Shown piece after piece: positions 54,879 through 64,000 of a stretch of DNA of 64,000 nt. The stretch covers positions 1,650,018-1,714,017 of the forward strand of contig NZ_JH556653.1 of the NCBI RefSeq assembly GCF_000179595.2, in the 5' to 3' direction. This DNA is from Acetivibrio cellulolyticus CD2. Lineage in GTDB: Bacteria > Bacillota > Clostridia > Acetivibrionales > Acetivibrionaceae. Position numbers and translations under genes: made by a program. Positions within the stretch are counted from its first letter, which is position 1, and each line of letters opens with the position of its first letter. The notes beneath the pieces were generated by a model, which saw nothing but the letters and a program-made list of their open reading frames with translations, ran no database searches and was not told where the DNA came from.

Positions 54879-57014
54879 ATGGAATACTTGAGCGGAATTG
54901 TTGAGCGAATTACATACACAAATGAGGACAACGGCTTCAGTGTCGTAAAGATCAAATCTAAAGGATTTGCCGATCTTGTTACTGTTGTCGGAAACCTTGC
55001 CGCTGTGAATATTGGTGCCACAATCCGGTTAAAAGGTGATTGGAAGTATGACAGCAAATTTGGCAAGCAGTTTAACGTAGTTGATTATCGAGAGACTGTA
55101 CCGGCTACCATTGCAGGTATTGAAAAGTACCTTGGCAGCGGGTTGATAAAAGGTATTGGTCCGGTTTATGCGAGAAGGATTGTGAAACACTTTAAAGAAG
55201 ATACTCTTAGGGTCATTGAGGAGGAAGCGGACTACCTTATCAATGTTGAAGGTATAGGTCAAAAAAGAGTTGATATGATTAAGAAAGCATGGCAGGAGCA
55301 GAAGGAGATCAAAAATGTTATGCTTTTTCTGCAGAGTAATGGAGTTTCAACTGCTTATGCAGTGAAAATATATAAGACTTACGGCAATGAGAGTATTAAC
55401 ATTGTAAAAACTAATCCTTACAGACTTGCTGATGATATCTGGGGTATAGGTTTTAAGACTGCGGATAAAATCGCCCAGCAATTAGGCTTTGACAAACATT
55501 CCTTTGAGCGCTGCCGTTCGGGGATTGTCTATGTCTTAAACGAACTTTCCAATGAAGGCCATTGTTTTTCTACCCGTGAGCAGCTTCTTGAAACAACGGA
55601 AAAGATGCTGGAATTGGAAGGAACTCTTATTGATGCAACTATTGACAGAATGATTGAAGAGAAAACAATAATTCCTGACGAAGGAAATGCCATATATCTT
55701 CCAGCTTTCTACCATAGCGAAGTCGGAATAGCAAGGCGGATAAAAGAGATTCTTGCATTAGAGAGCATATATAAGTCTTCCAATACAGATGAGATTGTTG
55801 AAAACATCCAAAGAGAGTATCAGATTCAATATGATGAGGTGCAGGTTGAGGCTGTCAAAACTGCTGCAAGATCAAAGTTCATGGTATTGACAGGAGGCCC
55901 GGGAACTGGTAAAACTACCACTACCCTTGCCATTATAAAGATATTTCAGAAGCTTGATGCCGGAGTTTTACTGGCAGCTCCAACGGGAAGAGCAGCTAAA
56001 AGAATGTCGGAAGCCACAGGAATGGAGGCAAAGACTATTCATAGACTTCTTGAGTATTCGCCCATGGACGGGTATAAGAAGAATGCAGAAACGCCTCTGG
56101 AATGTGACGTTCTAATTATTGATGAGACTTCAATGGTAGACACCATTCTTATGTATAACCTATTAAAGGCTGTTTCCAATGAGACGGTTGTTGTACTGGT
56201 GGGCGATGTAGACCAGCTTCCTTCAGTTGGTGCGGGCAATGTGCTCAAAGATATTATTGATTCCGATACTGTTGATGTTGTCAAGCTTACACGAATATTC
56301 AGACAGGCTCAGGGAAGTGCTATTATAACAAATGCTCACCGAATTAATAAAGGAGAATCTCCGGGCCTTAAGTGTGGCAGCAAAAGTGATTTCTTCTTTG
56401 TAGAAGAGGAAGATCCACAAAAGGTGGTTGAAACTATAAAGGAGCTGTGTTCCAAAAGACTACCGAATTATTATAAAGTTGATCCGGTTAATGACATTCA
56501 AGTTCTTTGCCCTATGCAGCGTGGAGAAGCAGGGGCGTTCAATCTGAATATGGTATTGCAGGAGACCTTAAACCCTGGCGATGTGTCTATAAAATATGGA
56601 GGAACTGTCTACCGGCTCAAGGATAAAGTTATGCAGATAAAGAATAACTATGACAAAAATGTTTTTAACGGAGATATCGGAACAATCAGCAAAATTGACA
56701 CTGAAGATAAGACTCTGATTATAAGTTTTGACGGCGTTGATGTAGAATATGATGCTACGGAGCTTGATGAGGTGGTGCTGGCCTATGCAACGACAGTGCA
56801 TAAAAGCCAGGGAAGTGAATATAAAATTGTAGTTGCACCCTTTACTATGCAGCACTACATGATGCTCCAGAGAAATCTGCTGTATACCTGCGTGACCAGG
56901 GCAAAAAAGATATTGGTACTGGTAGGTTCAAAAAAAGCTATAGGTATTGCTGTATCCAATAACAAAACTCAGAAGCGGAATACTATGCTGGTTGGTAGAT
57001 TGAAAAACGGATAA
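54879..57014 (+). CDS. recD2: RecD2-type 5'-3' DNA helicase
   Basis: 711 residues. N-terminal OB-like region (MEYLSGIVERITYTNEDNGFSVV), tandem helix-hairpin-helix motifs (GSGLIKGIGPVYARRIV, NVEGIGQKRVDMI), then the SF1B helicase with Walker A LTGGPGTGKTTT, Walker B LIIDETSMVD, GDVDQLPSVGAGN, RIFRQAQGS and the C-terminal TTVHKSQGSEY and TCVTRAKK. RecD2 acts outside RecBCD in repair and fork maintenance. AAGGAGG is 11 bases before the ATG. Confidence 0.97.
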   Translation: MEYLSGIVERITYTNEDNGFSVVKIKSKGFADLVTVVGNLAAVNIGATIRLKGDWKYDSKFGKQFNVVDYRETVPATIAGIEKYLGSGLIKGIGPVYARRIVKHFKEDTLRVIEEEADYLINVEGIGQKRVDMIKKAWQEQKEIKNVMLFLQSNGVSTAYAVKIYKTYGNESINIVKTNPYRLADDIWGIGFKTADKIAQQLGFDKHSFERCRSGIVYVLNELSNEGHCFSTREQLLETTEKMLELEGTLIDATIDRMIEEKTIIPDEGNAIYLPAFYHSEVGIARRIKEILALESIYKSSNTDEIVENIQREYQIQYDEVQVEAVKTAARSKFMVLTGGPGTGKTTTTLAIIKIFQKLDAGVLLAAPTGRAAKRMSEATGMEAKTIHRLLEYSPMDGYKKNAETPLECDVLIIDETSMVDTILMYNLLKAVSNETVVVLVGDVDQLPSVGAGNVLKDIIDSDTVDVVKLTRIFRQAQGSAIITNAHRINKGESPGLKCGSKSDFFFVEEEDPQKVVETIKELCSKRLPNYYKVDPVNDIQVLCPMQRGEAGAFNLNMVLQETLNPGDVSIKYGGTVYRLKDKVMQIKNNYDKNVFNGDIGTISKIDTEDKTLIISFDGVDVEYDATELDEVVLAYATTVHKSQGSEYKIVVAPFTMQHYMMLQRNLLYTCVTRAKKILVLVGSKKAIGIAVSNNKTQKRNTMLVGRLKNG

Positions 57015-57097
57015 TCAAGCACTTCGCAATACGTGACTTGGATTAAGCACGTTAGTCTTTAAAGAAAAAAGCTTGATTAAGAAAGAGGGATCTACGG

Positions 57098-57643
57098 ATG
57101 ATTATAATGGATTATCAAATACAACTATCTACTTTATTAAAAATCATCCCCATGGTAATTGTTGGATTCATTGTTTATTTTATCATTAAGACTCTAATTC
57201 AAAGAAGATTTAAAATTAAAGTATTAATTACTATATTCGAATACTGTTTTATTTTAAGTATAATTACAATTTTAAAAATTACTGGTATTATTTCGGGAAA
57301 CTTTGGTGCTACTTCAATATTTGCTGGTAATGTTAATTTTAGCTTTAGTTTATTTGAAGAAGGACTCTCAAGAGCAACAGTACTAAACCTGATATTATTT
57401 ATTCCTTTTGGTTTTTTGGCTGCATTAGCTGTAAAAAAACTTAGAGAAAAATGGTTTTATGGAATATTGATAGGGTTGATTTTTTCAATTGTTATCGAAT
57501 TCTTGCAATCATTTACTGGTAGATATGTACAGATAGATGATGTCATGATGAATACTATTGGTTCATTTATTGGTTATGGAATATCGTGTTTTATATTAGT
57601 TTTGGTAGATAAAACTAATATAAAACATGGTAAAAAGGATTAA
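57098..57643 (+). CDS. VanZ-like membrane protein
   Basis: 181 residues with five or so helices and the VanZ signature: LNLILFIPFGFLAALAV, VIEFLQSFTGRYVQIDDVMMNTIGSFIGY. VanZ confers low-level teicoplanin resistance in enterococci; the function of solitary homologues is unknown. GAGGG is 8 bases before the ATG. It follows recD2 by 83 bases but differs from it clearly in base composition, being more AT-rich. Confidence 0.88.
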   Translation: MIIMDYQIQLSTLLKIIPMVIVGFIVYFIIKTLIQRRFKIKVLITIFEYCFILSIITILKITGIISGNFGATSIFAGNVNFSFSLFEEGLSRATVLNLILFIPFGFLAALAVKKLREKWFYGILIGLIFSIVIEFLQSFTGRYVQIDDVMMNTIGSFIGYGISCFILVLVDKTNIKHGKKD

Positions 57644-57763
57644 TGAAAAACACATCTATATTTTAAATAAATTTTTATTTAAGAAACTTCATGAATACCT
57701 TCTCTCGCGGGATTCGTAATTTTTTACGACCATTATTGCATCCTTAAAAGTGAAAGAGGAAAC

Positions 57764-57798
57764 TGAAAAGCAGACCCAATTAAGAAGTCCGCTTTTCA
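57764..57798. terminator. Terminator between VanZ-like and leucine-rich repeat genes
   Basis: TGAAAAGCAGAC (57764-57775) pairs with GTCCGCTTTTCA (57787-57798) with one mismatch, between convergent genes. Confidence 0.65.
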
Positions 57799-57855
57799 AC
57801 TAAATGTCCAAATACTTCAGCTATTTCTTAATACTTTATGTAAGAAACACATAAC

Positions 57856-60768
57856 TTAGTAGATAGTCCAACCCCTTGCCCGCAATGTTGCTTTATTTGC
57901 ATCACTTGCTGCGGTTCCGGCATTATTTCCATAGATTATACCGTTCTGAACTTCTGATGCAACTGCATCTGCAAAAATTCTGTCCATCTCAGCAGAGCTC
58001 AATTGAGTGCCCATCAAGTGATATTCATCAATCCTTGAGGTGCTTGTATCACCAATTGAAGTTAATGAACTTTCCAAGTATGCATATACAATATTTAACT
58101 CCGGACAGTTCTGCAGGCCGCTTATTGATACGATATGGCCATTTCCGGCATTACCGGCCCCAAACCTAGTTAACGCAGAGCCATTGGATATAGTCAGGTA
58201 ATTCTGATGAGTTCCATCTCCTAATCCACTCTTGGTAACCGACGTACCAGAAACGGCATCAGTAGTAGTACCATCAGCCCAATGCCATACCGCTGTTGCC
58301 GGCACGATAAAATCACAACGCATTGTTGTTGAATCACCTGTTGTTGTAAAATCAATTCTTGCTTCTCCTGTTTCTGGAGTGGAAGACGGCAACATAGTCC
58401 AACCTGTTGCAACTACTGTCCATCCTTTGCCAGATAAACTTAAAGCTGATGCATATCCTGCCTGTGAAGGTTGTTGATTTCCACCCTGGCTGATATCTAC
58501 ATATAATTCTGCCCAACTGGGAACGTTGTCCCTGCTCCTTCCAAGGTTATCTAAAGCAGCAAGAATTTCATCAGCCTCACTTGAACTTAGCTGATTGTTT
58601 CGAAGGTTCAAGTTGTTAATTTGCGAACATCCTGTCAAATCAACACTTTCAAGAAGGTTGTAAGAAAAGTCTACCGTTGCCACACTGCTGGAGAGTTGGA
58701 GGGCTCCCTGCAAGTTTAGGCTCGTATAGTGGTTACCAGCCGCTAAGAATCCAACATCTCTATCTTTACTACTTGATGGAATTCTAATACTGCCGGCCTG
58801 ATTGTCATTCCATATAAATAGTTCAGCAATATTCGGGAACTGACTCATATCCTCAAATAAGTACTGATTCGTATATTGCGGATTATCACGGACGCATATA
58901 TGCCATATATTTTCCCCAACTGAACCGAAATTAATTGTGGGATTCTGATTTACAGCTCCGCGCAAATCCTCCAGTTTTGGAGACTGAGATAAATCAAGCG
59001 TCAACAGGTTACAATCCTCAAAGCAGGCACGCTTCAATTCAGGTGTATTAGTTAAGTTCACCGACCGCAAACTTTGAGACAAAAAGCATTCGATAGTATC
59101 AAGCTGAGTAAAGTTGCTGAAATCTAATGAAGTAAGTTGATTGTAAGAGGAACACCACTGCCTCAAGTACGGTGCTACTACACTTAAGTTATAAACTGAA
59201 GACACATGCTGATCAGGTACAAATTCAATTGAAGATGCTCCCCCATCTCCTGCATCATATCCTATATTTATATGAGTAACAGCACTCCATGGTGTAACCA
59301 CAAGGTTAGCAGCCCTTGTTCCGGCTGAGCCATAATCCTTTACAGGCGAATTTGATGAGCTGGTAGTACCGTCTGCAAAAGTCCATGTGATCTGTGCATT
59401 TCCTGTAACTTGTATAACCGGTGCGAATGAACTACCTTCGGTAATAAAGGTAATTGTTCCTTCAGCTGTTGGAAACACTGTTGGTACAGGTGTAACTGTT
59501 GGTGTTGGTGCAGGTATTTGAGGAGTCCATGCAGGAATACTCAAAGTCCATCCTCTTGCCTGCAAGGTTGTTTTATCTGCATCGCTTGCAGAGGTTCCGG
59601 AAGTGTCTGCCCATAATATTCCTCCCTGTACTTCTGATTCGACTGCAGCAGCAAATACTCCGTCCAACTCTGTTGCTGTAATACTGGTGTTCATAAGGTG
59701 GTATTCTCTGATTACTGTGGTGCTTGTATCACCGATTGAAGTCAAGTTGTTTTCCTGATATGCATATAGTATTGCCATATTAGGACAGTTCTGCAGACCA
59801 CTTATCGACACGAGATGACCATATCCTGTATTACCAGCGCCAAATCTAGTTAATGCAGAGCCATTGGATACCGTTAGATAATTCTGATGCACACCATTTC
59901 CCAATCCACTCTTTTCAACTGATGCCCCGGAAACGGCTGCTGTAGTAGTTCCATCCGCCCAGTGCCATACCGCTGTTGCTGCTCCATCAAAATCACAACG
60001 CATGTTTGTTGAATCACCAGTGGTAGAGAAGTTTATCCTTACTTCGTTAGTTGATGTAGGTATTGTAGATGTAACTGTTGGTGTTGGTGCAGGTGTTTGA
60101 GGAGTCCATGCAGGAATACTCAAAGTCCATCCTCTTGCCTGCAAGGTTGTTTTATCTGCATCGCTTGCAGAGGTTCCGGAAGTGTCTGCCCATAATATTC
60201 CTCCCTGTACTTCTGATTCGACTGCATCGGCAAAGATCCCGTCTAATTCAGCTGCAGAAATACTGGTGTTCATAAGGTGGTATTCTCTGATTGCCGCAGA
60301 GCTTGTATTACCGATTGAAGTTAAGGAATTTTCCTGATATGCATACAGTATCGCCATATTAGGACAGTTCTGCAAACCGCTTACCAATACGAGATGACCA
60401 TATCCTGCATTAGCGGCACCAAATCTCGTTAATGCTGATCCATTGGATATAGTTAGGTAATTTAGGTGTGCTCCAGTTCCCAATCCAATCTTTGAAACTG
60501 CTACACCTGAAACAGCTGTTGTAGTAGTTCCATCCGCCCAGTGCCATACTGCTGTTGCTGCTCCATCAAAATCACAACGCATGTTTGTTGAATTGCCCGT
60601 CGTAGCAAAATCGATTCTCACCTCTCCTGTCGTTTGAGTATCATATTCAGCCAATGGGCCTTCATCGCATGCCAGTGCATTCTGGATAAAAATCGCAAAC
60701 AACATGGCAAATGCCAAAACTACATAAATCATTTTGTTTGAGAATTGCCCCATCCCTTTTGTTTTCAT
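57856..60768 (-). CDS. Secreted leucine-rich-repeat protein with three copies of a novel module
   Basis: 970 residues. Signal peptide (1-33, ending ALA-CDEG). Modules A (about 49-241) and B (about 242-434) are nearly identical, 193 residues each; module C (about 800-970) is a more diverged copy. Each begins with a strand-rich part (RIDFATTGNSTNMRCDF, AVWHWADGTTT), passes through an LRR-like segment (GLQNCPNMAILYAY) and ends ARGWT. Thr/Pro linkers separate A, B and the middle. The middle (about 440-790) has a PKD-like start (ITWTFADGTTSS) and BspA-like leucine-rich repeats (SLDFSNFTQLDTIEC, TLDLSQSPKLEDL). No dockerin or sorting signal. Probably adhesion or polymer binding. GGAGGC precedes the ATG. 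Confidence 0.9.
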   Translation of the reverse strand: MKTKGMGQFSNKMIYVVLAFAMLFAIFIQNALACDEGPLAEYDTQTTGEVRIDFATTGNSTNMRCDFDGAATAVWHWADGTTTTAVSGVAVSKIGLGTGAHLNYLTISNGSALTRFGAANAGYGHLVLVSGLQNCPNMAILYAYQENSLTSIGNTSSAAIREYHLMNTSISAAELDGIFADAVESEVQGGILWADTSGTSASDADKTTLQARGWTLSIPAWTPQTPAPTPTVTSTIPTSTNEVRINFSTTGDSTNMRCDFDGAATAVWHWADGTTTAAVSGASVEKSGLGNGVHQNYLTVSNGSALTRFGAGNTGYGHLVSISGLQNCPNMAILYAYQENNLTSIGDTSTTVIREYHLMNTSITATELDGVFAAAVESEVQGGILWADTSGTSASDADKTTLQARGWTLSIPAWTPQIPAPTPTVTPVPTVFPTAEGTITFITEGSSFAPVIQVTGNAQITWTFADGTTSSSNSPVKDYGSAGTRAANLVVTPWSAVTHINIGYDAGDGGASSIEFVPDQHVSSVYNLSVVAPYLRQWCSSYNQLTSLDFSNFTQLDTIECFLSQSLRSVNLTNTPELKRACFEDCNLLTLDLSQSPKLEDLRGAVNQNPTINFGSVGENIWHICVRDNPQYTNQYLFEDMSQFPNIAELFIWNDNQAGSIRIPSSSKDRDVGFLAAGNHYTSLNLQGALQLSSSVATVDFSYNLLESVDLTGCSQINNLNLRNNQLSSSEADEILAALDNLGRSRDNVPSWAELYVDISQGGNQQPSQAGYASALSLSGKGWTVVATGWTMLPSSTPETGEARIDFTTTGDSTTMRCDFIVPATAVWHWADGTTTDAVSGTSVTKSGLGDGTHQNYLTISNGSALTRFGAGNAGNGHIVSISGLQNCPELNIVYAYLESSLTSIGDTSTSRIDEYHLMGTQLSSAEMDRIFADAVASEVQNGIIYGNNAGTAASDANKATLRARGWTIY
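59467..60624 (-). repeat. 579-bp tandem direct repeat (modules A and B)
   Basis: Two units, about 60046-60624 and 59467-60045, of 579 bp each (193 codons), nearly identical in DNA, especially in their second halves. The high identity indicates recent duplication or gene conversion. Confidence 0.85.
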
Positions 60769-61042
60769 AAGTCCGCCTCCTCATAAAATAATAAATTTGT
60801 AAGGTGGTATTCAGGAATTATCTGCCATTTCCCAAATATCATATATACTATTCGAAGGGTGCAAAAATTATGGAAGGGTACTGGAAAAGATTTTTATTTT
60901 CTATGCTTTCCTTGCTCTTTAATATATACTTCATGCAATTAGAATCACTTTTGAACTATCATCAATTGCTTCTTTATTATAGCAAACTCTATTACTCTAT
61001 TTGCTGTCAGGTTATTTTATTTCACTATGTTCGAAAGAACCT
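60769..61042. other. Gap upstream of the leucine-rich repeat gene
   Basis: About 270 bases. A plus-strand open frame here has no ribosome binding site or recognisable product and I do not call it. Nothing else apart from the terminator that follows. Confidence 0.4.
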
Positions 61043-61085
61043 AAAAAGGCATCGGTGTTGCTACACCGATGCCTTTTTTTGTATT
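61043..61085. terminator. Strong terminator downstream of the 62174 gene
   Basis: A perfect 16-bp stem (61043-61058 with 61063-61078) around TGCT, with seven T on the plus side and five on the minus side. It ends the copper-amine-oxidase-domain gene and can block readthrough from either side. Confidence 0.92.
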
Positions 61086-61100
61086 CATGTTACAAAAGCA

Positions 61101-62174
61101 TTAATTATCACTATTATTGATAATAGTTTCAATTTCCATCACTTCAGTAAGAAATTCAATCGGAACAAAAGTTAACCCGTTTTTAATTTCCGGTTCATTT
61201 TCCAATATACATCTCATCTTCTGTTTTCCACATTCCTTGCTTCCTATATGTAAAGTAAAAGATTTGGCACCCTTTAAAATATCAACTCTTTTGCCCTCAC
61301 TTGTCCATTGAACACTATAATCTAACGCTTCAGAAATTGCTCTTAAAGGCAACATACATACACCATTCTTATTTTCATAAAAAACTTTATTTGCTCCTTT
61401 GACTGATATCTCCTTGCCATTAACGAAGATGACTCCTGCCTGTTTAGACAGTAAGACTTTATCAACTTGAGAAACTTCAGAACTTGTAACATCCTCGTCT
61501 TCTATTGGCTCGCCAAACTTAAAGCCTTTTAGTAGAACCACACTGTCCGCTGTCATATGAGCTGGAATGCTCATTGTCATTATCTCAGACCAAACAAGAA
61601 TATAATCTTCCTTTTCTATACTGTCCATAGTAACTATCTGCTTTGTTCTGTATGGCAATAAAACTGTGTCTTTTGTAATACCCACCATATATTCATTATC
61701 AGTATCAGTAATTGTCATGCTGCCATCCTGGTTTTTTGCTATCTCCTCAACTTTTAAAAGTTTCGCAGGTGCTTTTTCTTGAATATTGGTCAATATAACA
61801 TATGCAGATGATTGTGGTGGTAAACTGAATGTGCTTATAGGAGATGCGTATACAGTAATTTTATCTCCCTTTTTTATGGATGTTATATTTTGTGCTACAG
61901 CCAACTCATTATCAATAACAACGGTATCTTCAGATATATTGAATCTCCTATCTGAGTTTTGTCCATCTTCTGTAATTACAATTGCAGATAAATTAGCATC
62001 TTCAGTCAATACCTCACTTACATTTCCTGAATACGAAACCGTAGTTGGCAGCTTTTCTGCTTCCGCGACAGGGTTATCCATTATTGGTACAATATCGTCA
62101 GTCGCAAAAGCGGAAGACCAACACAGTATTACAGCCGACATTACGGCAATGGAAATTAGTTTTTTAAAACACAT
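61101..62174 (-). CDS. Secreted protein with copper amine oxidase N-terminal-like domain
   Basis: 357 residues from the ATG at 62174, which follows GGAGGT; the longer start at 62189 is rejected. Signal peptide (about 1-25, ending AFA-TDD). The first two thirds hold two similar beta-rich segments (each with a pattern like NISEDTVVIDN/GITKDTVLLPY and TSIKKGDKITVY/SIEKEDYILVW), so probably an internal duplication. The last third (about 245-350) matches the Cu_amine_oxidN1 domain common in clostridial surface proteins (VIFVNGKEI, MLPLRAISEALDYSVQW, LTFVPIEFLTEVM). No catalytic domain, so a binding or structural role is likely. Confidence 0.88.
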   Translation of the reverse strand: MCFKKLISIAVMSAVILCWSSAFATDDIVPIMDNPVAEAEKLPTTVSYSGNVSEVLTEDANLSAIVITEDGQNSDRRFNISEDTVVIDNELAVAQNITSIKKGDKITVYASPISTFSLPPQSSAYVILTNIQEKAPAKLLKVEEIAKNQDGSMTITDTDNEYMVGITKDTVLLPYRTKQIVTMDSIEKEDYILVWSEIMTMSIPAHMTADSVVLLKGFKFGEPIEDEDVTSSEVSQVDKVLLSKQAGVIFVNGKEISVKGANKVFYENKNGVCMLPLRAISEALDYSVQWTSEGKRVDILKGAKSFTLHIGSKECGKQKMRCILENEPEIKNGLTFVPIEFLTEVMEIETIINNSDN

Positions 62175-62394
62175 GATTTTTACCTCCAAAACTTTTTTTA
62201 ATAGAACTTACATAAAACTTTTTTGCCAAGATACATATAAATATCCAAAAATCTTGCAATCACTATAAATACAAACCATTTATGTGGATATTTATCTACA
62301 AGGTTCAAAATTTTAAGTAATATCCTTTATAATTATTAGACAAAATATTTACATAAAAGGTTTCATTCAAATTTGCATAAAAACATAATTTCTG

Positions 62395-63048
62395 CTATAT
62401 TCCCATCTTTTCATGAAAAATAATATCTATGTTGTTCAGAATATAACTTTTTAACTTATTATAGAACTCAGCATCATTATTCCAAAACCTTTCATCTAGG
62501 CTGTCAATTTTTTCTGAATCTTCTTCTCGATAAGCTTCAATGTATTCATCGAAAATATCAAGTACCACAGTACAGTTTATTTCTATTAATGCATTCCTTA
62601 TTTCTTCATCAAATACTCCAATTATGTTATCTAACTCACCTGGAGCACAAGCAGAATAAAAATCATATAGTATATCAAACAGTTTGCTTACATCTGTATT
62701 ATTTCCCATAGGGCAAAACTCAAATAAATCATACACTGAGGACGTTTTGTTGATTTTTTCTATGAAATCTTCAATCTTTGGAGCATTTACCAATTCCCAT
62801 TCTTTAGAGTCTTTAAGGTATTTTATATTCTCTATTGCTCTATTAATATCGCCATTAAACTTTTGATAGTTCTCAAATGCAACATCATCATTTATTTCAG
62901 TTGCTTTAATGATTTCACTGATTTTTAAGCTTTTAAGATATTTAAATGCTTTTTCTATATCCCACTCTGAGACTTCAAGTGCTAGTTTACATTCACTAAT
63001 TGTAGCTATAATTCTTTTCCTTAGTTCATTGACTTTATTTGAATCCAT
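62395..63048 (-). CDS. Hypothetical helical protein
   Basis: 217 residues, charged, nearly all helix and without signal or membrane segment. Residues about 20-80 (WDIEKAFKYLKSLKISEIIKAT, then FNGDINRAIENIKYL) look like two UBA-like three-helix units, as in EF-Ts. The rest is acidic. No family recognised. It and the next small gene lie behind a large calcium-loop protein gene; a role as immunity or accessory protein is possible but unsupported. Confidence 0.65.
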   Translation of the reverse strand: MDSNKVNELRKRIIATISECKLALEVSEWDIEKAFKYLKSLKISEIIKATEINDDVAFENYQKFNGDINRAIENIKYLKDSKEWELVNAPKIEDFIEKINKTSSVYDLFEFCPMGNNTDVSKLFDILYDFYSACAPGELDNIIGVFDEEIRNALIEINCTVVLDIFDEYIEAYREEDSEKIDSLDERFWNNDAEFYNKLKSYILNNIDIIFHEKMGI

Positions 63049-63084
63049 GGCTTTTAATTACCTACCAGTTTTTTATAGTCCTGC

Positions 63085-63336
63085 TTAAGACACTCCCCTC
63101 ATTGGAATAACACTTATAAGTTCAATATCATCTAAATTAACTGTTTTATTTTCTTTCTCATCCTTAATTGAATTCAATTTTATAACAAATCTAATATCTA
63201 TATCAGATATGTATTCTACTCCAACAAATAAATATAAATCACGCTTTATTTTAAAAAAACAAGCACGATCATTTGAAGGAACAAAATTCTTTAAGTATTC
63301 TCTTATTTTGTTTTTATCAAGTATATTTGACCTCAT
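63085..63336 (-). CDS. Hypothetical small protein
   Basis: 83 residues with an alternating beta pattern (CFFKIKRDLYLFVGVEYISDIDIRFVIKL) and an acidic C-terminus. It is 30 bases after the upstream gene stop and 36 before the next start, so co-transcription is likely. No family recognised. Confidence 0.6.
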   Translation of the reverse strand: MRSNILDKNKIREYLKNFVPSNDRACFFKIKRDLYLFVGVEYISDIDIRFVIKLNSIKDEKENKTVNLDDIELISVIPMRGVS

Positions 63337-63366
63337 AATTTAAACCCTCTTAATATACTTATTTAC

Positions 63367-63999
63367 TCAAGCGCCCAAACCAAACGTAATGACATGTAAA
63401 GCCTCTCCATTATTCATTTCATAGAAATTAAGACTAAAGCCCTCATAGTATTCACTCTTTGTAACTACTTCCATTTTCCCATCTCCATTAGCATCTACTA
63501 TGAAAGGCACTGTATTGTATAAAACAGGTTCATTCTCATTAGTTTCTTTATAATAATTCTCGGTTATCACAAAAGACTTATCCTTTCCGCCAACATTCTC
63601 TTGTAGTATTATAAATGAATAGGTATTTTCTTCAGCAAATTTATTTTTTGAGTAATCAATATTTGTTGCATTTATTAAAACTTCCTCTGTACCATTTCCA
63701 TCAAGATCAACACTTATTGCTTGCTTAATGACAGCAGGTACACTACCTAATCCCCTATCTGTCAAAACATCATTAACAGCACTTTCATATTGCTCTGTAT
63801 TTTCTTTTTGAATTGTTGGTATCCTAGGTAATGCATTCCAATCCCCGCATATTCCAATAGCTTCTAATCCGTTTTCCAATGTAGGAGTATATCCTACTGA
63901 AAACCATTCTCCTGGTCCATTTTCTTCAACAACTTTCTGCCCCTCAAATTCACCAATTTCTTTATCGATAGAGTAAAACTTATATTTTTCCCCGCCTAC
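63367..63999 (-). CDS. Protein with calcium-binding FG-GAP/VCBS-like repeats, N-terminus outside the window
   Basis: The frame stays open beyond the apparent start at 63879 to the right edge, so the gene begins outside the window. At least 211 residues are visible. Two loops have the form DxDxNGxxE (VDLDGNGTEEVLI and VDANGDGKMEVVTK), as in the integrin-like FG-GAP/VCBS repeats that bind calcium. These are typical of exported or surface proteins. Function unknown; no hydrolase motif in the visible part. Confidence 0.75.
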   Translation of the reverse strand, partial: VGGEKYKFYSIDKEIGEFEGQKVVEENGPGEWFSVGYTPTLENGLEAIGICGDWNALPRIPTIQKENTEQYESAVNDVLTDRGLGSVPAVIKQAISVDLDGNGTEEVLINATNIDYSKNKFAEENTYSFIILQENVGGKDKSFVITENYYKETNENEPVLYNTVPFIVDANGDGKMEVVTKSEYYEGFSLNFYEMNNGEALHVITFGLGA

Positions 64000-64000
64000 T

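Noticed and set aside
59499-60275. Two near-identical plus-strand frames about 579 bp apart
   Set aside because: They are antisense shadows of modules A and B of the leucine-rich repeat protein; the repeat itself is reported instead.
60804-61175. 123-codon plus-strand frame
   Set aside because: It runs through a perfect terminator hairpin at 61043-61078 into the antisense of the next gene; composition is not protein-like and there is no ribosome binding site.

Overview
The window is AT-rich DNA with strong Shine-Dalgarno sites, several TTG/GTG starts and Firmicutes-type proteins: short HisG with HisZ, type I glutamine synthetase, an ANTAR regulator, BlaI/BlaR1 and long-form HPF. Three proteins carry dockerin or dockerin-like calcium modules: a GH5 cellulase, a double CE12 esterase and a papain-like protease. 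This points to a cellulosome-producing anaerobic clostridium of the former Clostridium cluster III (Ruminiclostridium/Acetivibrio-like). Species cannot be fixed from sequence alone. I saw no tRNA, rRNA, CRISPR array, cohesin or scaffoldin gene.

Layout. 1-0.7 kb: 3' part of an IS110-family transposase, entering from the left edge. 0.86-8.3 kb: minus-strand histidine operon hisZ-G-D-C-B-purC-hisH-hisA behind a consensus sigma-A promoter; hisF and hisI are absent where the IS element lies. 8.4-13.7 kb: dockerin-bearing GH5 cellulase and three membrane or exported proteins, one a GT-C glycosyltransferase. 13.9-16.8 kb: pcrA and hpf. 16.8-17.6 kb: a gene-free stretch with a DnaA-box cluster and a likely plus-strand small RNA. 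17.6-19.8 kb: NatAB-like ABC exporter. 20-22.4 kb: ANTAR regulator and glnA, whose long leader has an internal terminator and two hexaloop hairpins that look like an ANTAR target. 22.7-29.6 kb: GT2 glycosyltransferase, truncated orphan Mod methyltransferase, TspO-like protein, two anchored extracellular proteins and PpnP. 29.7-33.6 kb: XRE/S24-like regulator and a blaI-blaR1 system sharing a promoter design with a small secreted protein.

34-39 kb: two tandem GGDEF/HD-GYP proteins and a 7TM-PAS sensor without an output domain. 39.3-44.7 kb: the double esterase and the protease-kelch-dockerin protein. 45-48.9 kb: DUF805, YdcF-like protein, and an ECF sigma factor overlapping a gene that fuses an anti-sigma zinc finger to an LCP ligase domain. 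48.9-54.7 kb: AKR gene frameshifted at an (AT)6 tract, and a glycyl radical enzyme operon (DUF2278/lamin-tail protein, GRE, activase). 54.9-64 kb: recD2, VanZ-like protein, a secreted leucine-rich-repeat protein with three copies of one module, a copper-amine-oxidase-N-domain protein and three small or partial genes running off the right edge.

The strongest candidates for new biology are the ECF/anti-sigma-LCP pair, the BlaI regulon with its small exported protein, the ANTAR-glnA leader, the GRE operon and the orphan small RNA near 17.55 kb. Starts were moved from the longest reading frame where the ribosome binding site demanded it; these cases are stated per gene.
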